Shown: positions 1-3,921 of the stretch, one piece after another
Layout of the letters: every line of letters starts with the position of its first letter
How positions within the stretch are numbered: position 1 is the stretch's first letter
Source: an uncultured beta proteobacterium
GTDB lineage: Bacteria; Pseudomonadota; Gammaproteobacteria; Burkholderiales; Burkholderiaceae_C
Assembly (NCBI GenBank): GCA_903859265.1
Contig: CAIOLZ010000420.1
Coordinates: 1-5,642 of the forward strand
Length of the DNA: 5,642 nt
Reading direction: 5' to 3'
Notes under the pieces: model-generated
Told to the model about the DNA's origin: nothing
Database searches by the model: none
What the model saw: only the letters and a program-made list of their open reading frames with translations
Made by a program: the position numbers and the translations under genes

Positions 1-568
1 ACCACAGGTCCGTCACAGTACCGCCCATCCGGCGCGCCGCGCCACGAAGCGCCCGGATGGTCAGGTCTTTCCAGTTTTTCTGTTTTCCTGCGCCGCGCAG
101 GTCAGGTGACACGCCCGCGATCGATGCCATGGGCTGGTTGATACCGCCGAATCTCGCGTTCATACCCGCGCCGTCTGTCAGTACCAGCCCAATCGCGTCA
201 TCCGGGCCAGCCAGGGCGCGGCGGCGGGCCGCGATGATGATCACCTGTTCCCAGGGCAAGCCGTAGGCGTCCAGATCGAAAACGTTGAACTGGTCTAAAT
301 CAAGCGTGCGAAGAAGCCGGCGGTTGTCGCACACATAGGCGACCCGGGCCTGATGCCCTGCCCATTTCAGGTCGCACCCGACATAGCGATTCGCCTGATG
401 CCACACCGCAGCGTGCATGGCGCCAGCGCCGGCAAACAGGTCGAGTACCGCGGCACGGTCGGCGCCCATCACGTCGAGCACATTGCGCCGCAACTGGATT
501 TTCTCTGCGCCGGAAGACTCGTGGTTGTCACGGCGCGTTGAGCATGCAACCTGCTCGCCGAATCTCAT
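1..568 (-). CDS. SAM-dependent methyltransferase, Trm1-like motifs (3' end missing)
   Basis: This open frame begins at ATG 568-566, overlaps the stop of the upstream ParB-like gene by four bases (ATGA), and stays open for 189 codons to the left edge, so the C-terminus is missing. Residues 41-50 read VLDLFAGAGA, a classic class I methyltransferase motif I that binds S-adenosylmethionine. D66 in VGCDL fits the acidic motif II residue. Residues 97-106 read FDLDAYGLPW and are followed by IGLVLTDG. This order resembles the D-x-D-P-F/Y-G-x-P block and following strand of Trm1-type tRNA guanine-N2 methyltransferases. I see no DPPY or NPPY motif, so a standard N6-adenine or N4-cytosine DNA methylase is less likely. 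Coupling to a ParB/Srx protein is common in phages, where such pairs sit near terminase genes. The methyltransferase fold is secure. The substrate (DNA, tRNA or other) is not known. Confidence 0.8.
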   Translation of the reverse strand, partial: MRFGEQVACSTRRDNHESSGAEKIQLRRNVLDVMGADRAAVLDLFAGAGAMHAAVWHQANRYVGCDLKWAGHQARVAYVCDNRRLLRTLDLDQFNVFDLDAYGLPWEQVIIIAARRRALAGPDDAIGLVLTDGAGMNARFGGINQPMASIAGVSPDLRGAGKQKNWKDLTIRALRGAARRMGGTVTDLW

Positions 569-1182
569 AGCGGGTTGTCCGCGACCGTGCCGAGTTCAAC
601 GTCAACGTCGGGGAAACCGGATAGTACCGACCGTAGCTGCTGCAGCACCAGCGCTTGGTCCCGCAACGGGCCAGTAATGCTGATCCAGAAGCCGTCTTCG
701 ACTTTGGACACATCGATTTGCCGCACAGTATTTTCGGCGGATACCTGGGCTTCGATCTGATCGAAGCCGGTCAACTCCATGTCAAAACCGATGTCCGATA
801 GCCAGGATAGTTCGTCCGACAGCTTGGAGCCGTCCCAATCCGCGTTTTCGGCGATCTTGTTGTCTGCGATCACGTAAGCGCGTTTCTGCGCTTCTGTCCA
901 ATCTGTCGCGACCATGACTGGGACGCTAGTAATGCCCAATTTCTTGGCTGCGAGAACTCTGCCGTGACCGGCAATGATTGAGCCGGATTCGTCGATTAGT
1001 ACCGGATTTGTCCAGCCCCATTCGCGCATTGATGCGACGATTTGGTCTATTTGTTTATCTGTGTGAGTTCTCGCGTTCTTGGCGTAGGGGATTAGTTCCG
1101 ACAACTGGCGCCGTTGCACAGTATCCGCTGGCCATTGTTTGGTCGAATTGATTTGATTTGATTTAGATGGTAAAGGTTTCAT
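565..1182 (-). CDS. ParB/Srx-fold DNA-binding protein (ParB N-terminal-like)
   Basis: This encodes a 205-residue protein. Residues 24-90 carry the ParB/sulfiredoxin-like signature: a leading strand RRQLSELIPYAKNARTH, a helix ending in REWGWTNPVLID, then IIAGHGR at 69-75 and a strand through VPVMV. The stretch QKRAYVIADNKIAENADWD near 100-118 is also typical of phage ParB-type proteins paired with methylases. The C-terminal 60 residues hold GFWISITGPL and a predicted helix, without a methyltransferase domain. That domain lies instead in the next gene, which overlaps by ATGA. I place the start at ATG 1182 because AGGA lies five bases upstream. The longer frame from GTG 1251 begins inside the terminator hairpin. 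The protein is shorter than plasmid ParB and lacks a recognisable helix-turn-helix, so it is more likely part of a phage packaging or DNA modification module than a partition protein. The fold is well supported and the role is inferred. Confidence 0.85.
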   Translation of the reverse strand: MKPLPSKSNQINSTKQWPADTVQRRQLSELIPYAKNARTHTDKQIDQIVASMREWGWTNPVLIDESGSIIAGHGRVLAAKKLGITSVPVMVATDWTEAQKRAYVIADNKIAENADWDGSKLSDELSWLSDIGFDMELTGFDQIEAQVSAENTVRQIDVSKVEDGFWISITGPLRDQALVLQQLRSVLSGFPDVDVELGTVADNPL

Positions 1183-1183
1183 A

Positions 1184-1214
1184 TCGTTCCTAACGATAAC
1201 TTGGTCGTTCCTAA
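1184..1214 (-). promoter_or_regulatory. Direct and inverted repeats around the ParB-like gene's ribosome binding site
   Basis: The plus-strand decamer TCGTTCCTAA occurs at 1184-1193 and again at 1205-1214, exactly 21 bases (two helical turns) apart. Each copy is also the left arm of an inverted repeat with AACGA. The copy next to the gene is TCGTT-CCT-AACGA (1184-1196). Read on the minus strand it places the AGG of the Shine-Dalgarno sequence in the loop of a five-pair hairpin just before ATG 1182. This could be a protein operator on DNA or a translational control hairpin. A very weak promoter (TTGTTT, 17 bases, TATTAG) overlaps it at about 1210-1238. No regulator can be named. Confidence 0.45.
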
Positions 1215-1233
1215 TAAACGAAAGGTTATTACC

Positions 1234-1269
1234 AAACAAAAACCCCACCACGATTGCTCGGGTGGGATT
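1234..1269 (-). terminator. Rho-independent terminator after the tRNA-like gene
   Basis: On the minus strand AATCCCACC (1269-1261) pairs with GGTGGGGTT (1249-1241) over nine pairs including one T-G. The inner CGA/TCG pairs close a GCAA tetraloop, leaving one bulged T at 1250. The 3' arm runs into a T-rich tract, TTTTTGTTTGG. This is a textbook intrinsic terminator. It starts six bases after the tRNA-like gene and lies about 50 bases before the ParB-like gene. It would therefore end the leader/tRNA transcript unless an antitermination factor lets polymerase continue. Confidence 0.85.
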
Positions 1270-1275
1270 CCTGTA

Positions 1276-1348
1276 CGACGCGAGCCGGATTCGAACCGGC
1301 GCTTCCGGGTGTGCCGCCCGACGGGCTATCCAATTGCCCTACCGCGCC
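1276..1348 (-). tRNA. tRNA-like gene with non-canonical anticodon loop (nominal GCA)
   Basis: A full 73-base cloverleaf folds on the minus strand. The acceptor stem GGCGCGG pairs with TCGCGTC (seven pairs, two of them G-U). The D-stem is GGGC/GCCC with the canonical loop AATTGGATA. G26 is present. The anticodon stem is TCGGG/CCCGG with one U-G pair. The variable loop is four bases, and the T-arm GCCGG-TTCGAAT-CCGGC is perfect. U8, A14, G18, G19, A21 and the TTC of the T-loop are all present, the discriminator is G, and CCA is not encoded. The anticodon loop is CGGCACA: position 33 is G instead of the near-invariant U, and position 37 is C instead of a purine. The nominal anticodon GCA (cysteine) conflicts with discriminator G, since cysteine tRNAs carry U73. 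It may be a phage tRNA that has lost decoding, a tRNA mimic, or a decoy. A terminator follows directly. Confidence 0.75.
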
Positions 1349-1653
1349 ACCAAGCCCGATGCCTTGCGGCAGAGCGGGAACCTCTGATGGCCGGGTCAGC
1401 GATGCGGGTGTACAACTCCCCGCATCGCCTCCCCGGTTTCCCCCGGTGAGCGGCTGCAGCGGCCACCGACGGGATTGTGTTTTTCGCTGCGCCCCGGCTG
1501 GGGGAAGCCGGGGCGCGCGCCATGACGTGGAGTGGGAGAGGCAGTCCACGCCATGAATATTTGCAGTCTGCAACCACGGTGTAAATCCGCGGGTGACTGC
1601 TGCGCCTGACAGACACGCGGTCTGGCGGGTCGCAAGAAAGCTTTCGGCCGATG
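1349..1653 (-). other. Gene-free structured leader region with three hairpins
   Basis: No reading frame here looks like a real protein: the frames are arginine-, proline- and serine-rich, and the longer ones extend into the tRNA-like gene or the terminator. What stands out is structure. There is a perfect ten-pair stem at 1399-1408/1419-1428 with a ten-base loop. There is a perfect eleven-pair GC-rich stem at 1489-1499/1506-1516 with a six-base loop. A five-pair stem lies at 1610-1614/1620-1624, and short palindromes lie at 1561-1573 (TTGCA-GTC-TGCAA) and 1636-1645 (GAAAGCTTTC). None of the stems has a T-tract on its 3' side, so they are not ordinary terminators. Together with the flanking promoter and tRNA-like gene they would give a structured leader RNA of roughly 450 bases on the minus strand. 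A function is not established. Confidence 0.5.
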
Positions 1654-1687
1654 TGTGGTTGACACCACAAGTTCGCGACCATAAATT
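1654..1687 (+). promoter_or_regulatory. Possible plus-strand promoter with palindromic operator
   Basis: TTGACA at 1659-1664 matches the sigma-70 -35 consensus exactly. Seventeen bases later comes TAAATT (1682-1687), a four-of-six match to the -10 element. The -35 lies inside a 16-base inverted repeat, TGTGGT-TGAC-ACCACA (1654-1669), a natural place for a repressor to block RNA polymerase. Transcription would run rightwards, antisense to the 192-residue gene. No plus-strand gene follows, so the product would be an antisense RNA, if the promoter is used at all. Confidence 0.4.
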
Positions 1688-1688
1688 A

Positions 1689-1718
1689 CGTGTACCGCCG
1701 AGCCGTTCTCGGTGTCAA
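1689..1718 (-). promoter_or_regulatory. Possible minus-strand promoter overlapping the stop of the 192-residue gene
   Basis: On the minus strand an exact TTGACA (1718-1713) includes the TGA stop codon of the upstream gene. The best -10 candidates are GTACAC after 17 bases or TACACG after 18, both weak, so an activator or a different -10 may be needed. The spacer contains an inverted repeat, CCGAG-AACGG-CTCGG (1712-1698), which could be an operator or an RNA hairpin. A start here would give a transcript through the structured leader, the tRNA-like gene and the terminator. The -35 is convincing and the -10 is not. Confidence 0.4.
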
Positions 1719-2293
1719 GTATTTTTTTTTGCATTTGGTCGCTGTACTAGGGCGATGGTTGAGAGCGCTTTTTTGAGCATTTTCAATGCCCTTGCCGCTT
1801 CAATTTCTGGAACGCGACCTGCAATCAGATCGACCACCGCGGCTGGCATCACCAAGTATTGAGCTGCATCGTCAAGGACGGCCAGCGCATACGGCCCGTC
1901 GTGCCGGTTTACTGCGGTGCGCATGTCTCGGAAAAATGGGAGTGCTGTCTCTTCCCGTTCCTGCAACTCTTGGGGAAGCATCGGCGGGTCCGCGTCGGGG
2001 TCGGCTTGGACGGGTTCGGATACCATGGCGCAGCCGGCTGGAGCCGCGGACCAGGGGTGGCCGAAAATCCCCCACGCGGTCTTCGCGTACCGCCATCCTG
2101 CTGCGTGTTCGTCGGGGGTGATCGCCCCGATCTGCAACAATACGTCGAGAGGGAAAACGGCACTCCCACCGATTTTTTTTCTGCGCTCCTGCTGCTCAGG
2201 CGTTCCAAGGTCGAGGGAACAGCGCCCCTGGCCGAGCTTGGTAGTCTTGCGGCGTTTTGCGTCAAATTTCACTTTTCGGCCACGGCGAGCCAT
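1715..2293 (-). CDS. Unrecognised 192-residue basic phage protein; possible late regulator by position
   Basis: I do not recognise this family with certainty. The chosen start is ATG 2293 with GGGAG six bases upstream. Alternatives in the same frame are ATG 2296, ATG 2320 and TTG 2332, the last overlapping the preceding stop. The N-terminus (residues 1-16, MARRGRKVKFDAKRRK) is strongly basic and suits nucleic acid binding. Then comes LGTPEQQERRKKIGG, and a segment PLDVLLQIGAITPDEHAAGWRYAKTAWGIFG that looks helical. A proline/acid-rich linker follows, and then a helical C-terminal half (YALAVLDDAAQYLVMPAAVVDLIAG, EIEAARALKMLKKAL). No cysteine pairs or membrane segments are seen. It is the last gene of the replication block and lies just before a promoter-leader-terminator unit, the place held by antiterminator Q in lambdoid phages. 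That role is inferred from position only. The gene contains A8 and A9 runs that could cause slippage. Confidence 0.75.
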   Translation of the reverse strand: MARRGRKVKFDAKRRKTTKLGQGRCSLDLGTPEQQERRKKIGGSAVFPLDVLLQIGAITPDEHAAGWRYAKTAWGIFGHPWSAAPAGCAMVSEPVQADPDADPPMLPQELQEREETALPFFRDMRTAVNRHDGPYALAVLDDAAQYLVMPAAVVDLIAGRVPEIEAARALKMLKKALSTIALVQRPNAKKNT

Positions 2294-2328
2294 CATGCGC
2301 TCCCATATTCTTAGTGGCATAGTAGAGT

Positions 2329-2538
2329 TCAATTTGCCACCACCTGTTGAAACTCAGCCTCGCCATTCGGGCGAGACACCTCGCGGCGGGTCTCAGGCTG
2401 CACCGCACGCCCCACCCAAAAATCGGAGCATTTTACGCCGCGATTGGAATGCAGCCGCAGCCAGTGTAAGCCGGATGCCCCGAAATCGCCCGCAAACGGG
2501 GGCTGGATGCGTTCTTTCGTGGTGGGGGCTGTCACCAT
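2329..2538 (-). CDS. Small unrecognised protein, 69 residues
   Basis: The frame starts at ATG 2538, which overlaps the end of a possible 22-codon leader peptide (ATGGTGA). It ends at TGA 2331-2329, about 35 bases before the next gene's preferred start, or overlapping it if TTG 2332 is used. Visible features are a basic centre (WLRLHSNRGVKC), a tryptophan-containing strand SDFWVGRAVQ, and a polar tail (PETRREVSRPNGEAEFQQ). It has one cysteine and no membrane segment. A longer in-frame version from GTG 2607 would give 92 residues and overlap the primase by eleven bases. I prefer the short form because its extension is explained by the leader frame with a better ribosome binding site. The start is preceded by GGGG inside a GGGG-TTG-CCCC hairpin, so translation may depend on coupling. 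Small accessory proteins after phage primases are common. No function is assigned. Confidence 0.5.
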   Translation of the reverse strand: MVTAPTTKERIQPPFAGDFGASGLHWLRLHSNRGVKCSDFWVGRAVQPETRREVSRPNGEAEFQQVVAN

Positions 2539-2584
2539 AGGGGCAACCCCGTTTCGCGCACCACGGGGCATTTGCGGGCGATTT
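2483..2584. repeat. 14-base perfect inverted repeat flanking a start codon
   Basis: AAATCGCCCGCAAA at 2483-2496 is the exact reverse complement of 2571-2584, with 74 bases between the arms. In the minus-strand transcript this could form a 14-pair stem enclosing most of the leader peptide, the GGGG-TTG-CCCC hairpin and the start codon at 2538. It is long enough to be unlikely by chance in a window of this size and may control translation of the small protein. Confidence 0.5.
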
Positions 2585-2600
2585 TGATAACTGGGGTCAT
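2532..2600 (-). CDS. Possible 22-residue leader peptide after the primase
   Basis: ATG 2600 overlaps the primase stop (ATGA) and has AGG six bases upstream. The frame reads MTPVIKIARKCPVVRETGLP and two more residues, then stops at TGA 2534-2532, where it overlaps the next ATG by seven bases. It may be a tiny gene or a coupling peptide that opens the hairpins over the downstream start. The case rests on spacing and overlaps rather than on any recognised family. Confidence 0.35.
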   Translation of the reverse strand: MTPVIKIARKCPVVRETGLPLW

Positions 2601-3544
2601 GTCGCACCTGTCGCCACAGCGGAATCAGCGTCTGCCCAGTCCGACCCGCCGGTGGACGGAATCATCACCCGGATGGTCAGATTGCGCTTGTCCCGGTTAG
2701 CTGCCGCATAGTTTTTCCGCGCAACGGCAAATGCTGAAGCTTGTCCGACGAAGTTTAGGTCATTGTCTCCAAAAATGACAAGCTCTATAATGCCGGGATG
2801 AGCGATGAAACTCTCAAGATTGCCCGCGTTGATACAAGACCAAACCGGCATTTCGAATCGTTCAGATGCCTTCAGTGCTGTTTCTATACCTTCCGCTATG
2901 CCAAGCCTGCTACCTTTTACTGCACCTAAGCGAATAGCTGAACCTTTAGGAACGGTTCCACGACATAACTTACGAACTTTTTCTCCACCGCCAGTCAACC
3001 ACGTCCTGTGAATATTTACAACATTCTTATCCGAACTCACGACCTGCGCCAACATTACTGGATGTGCCGCAGTCTCAAGCCATAGCGCCGGCAACCAGCG
3101 CAGGGCCTTGGGGTACTCGGCCGGGGCTATGCCGCGGGCCGCGAGGTATTCCCCCACCGGGCAATCGCGGGTGATCGGCTGCCCAGAACGCCACAGCCGC
3201 GCCATCCTCGCCAGACAATCCGCCTCGTCCGGTTCGCGCCGGGTCTCGGGGGGCACCCGGTCAAGCACCGCCTCGATGCGCCGAGCGGCGTCGGGGAAAT
3301 CCAGGCCGAGCAACCCGCGGACCAGCGCCACACCATCCGCGGCTTCCGGCCTGCATTGCCCGCAGATCCACACGCCGCGGCCAGCGAAATCCGTGAACCG
3401 GAACCGATCCGTCCCACCGCAGAACGGGCAGGGGTGGTGCTTGCGGTCGAGCAGCGCCGGAGGGACGCCAAGCGCCTGGAGGATGCCGGGCCATTTGCCG
3501 AGACACCGCTCGGCCAGCGGCGGCAAATCGCGATAGCCGGTCAT
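2597..3544 (-). CDS. Phage DNA primase, zinc ribbon plus Toprim (P4 alpha-type N-terminal half)
   Basis: This 315-residue protein should synthesise RNA primers for phage replication. The zinc ribbon uses C39, C42, C61 and C64 (CPFCGGTDRFRF, then WICGQC), matching the prophage zinc-binding primase family. A helical linker follows. The Toprim domain has its catalytic glutamate in EGIETAL (218-224) and the metal-binding acids in FGDND (258-262). The conserved IHRTWL segment (178-183) lies between. The superfamily 3 helicase part found in full-length P4 alpha is absent, so unwinding must come from another protein. The superfamily 2 helicase two genes upstream is a candidate helper. The start at ATG 3544 has a strong GGAGGG sequence four to five bases upstream and overlaps the previous stop (ATGA). 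A longer frame from 3727 is a shadow of the previous gene. GC content falls sharply near codon 160, hinting at a recombination join between the zinc and Toprim halves. Confidence 0.9.
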   Translation of the reverse strand: MTGYRDLPPLAERCLGKWPGILQALGVPPALLDRKHHPCPFCGGTDRFRFTDFAGRGVWICGQCRPEAADGVALVRGLLGLDFPDAARRIEAVLDRVPPETRREPDEADCLARMARLWRSGQPITRDCPVGEYLAARGIAPAEYPKALRWLPALWLETAAHPVMLAQVVSSDKNVVNIHRTWLTGGGEKVRKLCRGTVPKGSAIRLGAVKGSRLGIAEGIETALKASERFEMPVWSCINAGNLESFIAHPGIIELVIFGDNDLNFVGQASAFAVARKNYAAANRDKRNLTIRVMIPSTGGSDWADADSAVATGAT

Positions 3545-3921
3545 GCCGCCCTCCGGTCCTGATCCCACCGCGGCGCCGCGCCTTCGACCGGCCGGCGCAG
3601 GAGCTTGACCCTGAGAGGCATGTCCTGACCCTGGGTGTGCAGCACGGTCACATCGCCGCGACCCATCGCCACCACGTCTCGGCCCCGGATCAGCGGGATC
3701 AAGGATTTGATGTCTTTCGGCGCCCAATCGTTTGAAATCATTCGATCACCCCAGAGATGCCAGAGCAAAAACCCGTCGTTCACGATCTGCTGCCACCGCG
3801 CCCCATCCACGCCTGGTGGAGGGACCGCGGTGCCAAGGCGAGCGTAACTTTGTGCCCATGTTTCGGGCATAAACCCAGAATAGGTCAGCCTTGCCAGCAA
3901 TTCCTCAAAGTCATCATCCAT
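3541..3921 (-). CDS. Unrecognised 126-residue protein between helicase and primase
   Basis: I do not recognise a family. ATG 3921 overlaps the helicase end by eight bases, and the stop overlaps the primase start (ATGA), so it is translationally coupled on both sides. An upstream ATG at 3975 in the same frame would add 18 residues and a longer overlap. I see no strong ribosome binding site, which fits coupling. The protein begins acidic (MDDDFEELLARL), is rich in tryptophan (ETWAQ, ARWQQ, LLWHLWGD, NDWAP), and contains a mixed segment DIKSLIPLIRGRDVVAMGRGDVTVL that looks like beta strands around a turn. The tail is basic (VKLLRRP, DQDRRAA). There are no cysteines or membrane segments. Its place between a helicase and a primase suggests a replication accessory role, such as a loader, clamp or adaptor. 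That is inference only. Confidence 0.75.
   Translation of the reverse strand: MDDDFEELLARLTYSGFMPETWAQSYARLGTAVPPPGVDGARWQQIVNDGFLLWHLWGDRMISNDWAPKDIKSLIPLIRGRDVVAMGRGDVTVLHTQGQDMPLRVKLLRRPVEGAAPRWDQDRRAA

Noticed and set aside
1183..1251. N-terminal extension of the ParB-like gene from GTG 1251
   Set aside because: The GTG and following codons lie in the 3' arm and T-tract of the terminator. ATG 1182 has a good ribosome binding site and fits the family start.
1276..1348. The tRNA-like sequence as an attachment site left by integration
   Set aside because: The element is a complete cloverleaf with its own terminator inside the phage module, not a 3' tRNA fragment at a phage-host boundary, and there is no integrase gene nearby.
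1489..1516. The eleven-pair GC-rich hairpin as a terminator
   Set aside because: Neither strand has a T-tract after the stem. The T run lies on the 5' side of the plus-strand reading, so it does not fit an intrinsic terminator.
1229..1734. Three overlapping minus-strand frames of 112-118 codons in the middle block
   Set aside because: They are arginine/proline/serine-rich, lack family features or ribosome binding sites, and two of them run through the tRNA-like gene (one also into the terminator). The composition is typical of chance frames in GC-rich DNA.
1859..2540. Plus-strand frames of 151 and 207 codons opposite the 192-residue gene
   Set aside because: They have no ribosome binding site or recognisable domain, and the minus-strand frame has better composition and operon spacing.
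2539..2607. A 92-residue version of the small protein starting at GTG 2607
   Set aside because: It is possible, but ATG 2600 in the other frame has the better spaced AGG, and the ATGGTGA overlap explains a start at 2538. The longer form is kept only as an alternative.
3108..3536. A 142-codon plus-strand frame opposite the primase zinc half
   Set aside because: It is antisense to a gene with clear zinc and linker features in very GC-rich DNA, where long antisense frames arise by chance. Its serine/arginine/proline composition is not protein-like.
3545..3727. Primase start at 3727 giving 376 residues
   Set aside because: The extra 61 residues are an off-frame shadow of the 126-residue gene. 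ATG 3544 has a strong GGAGGG and an ATGA overlap, and the family begins there.
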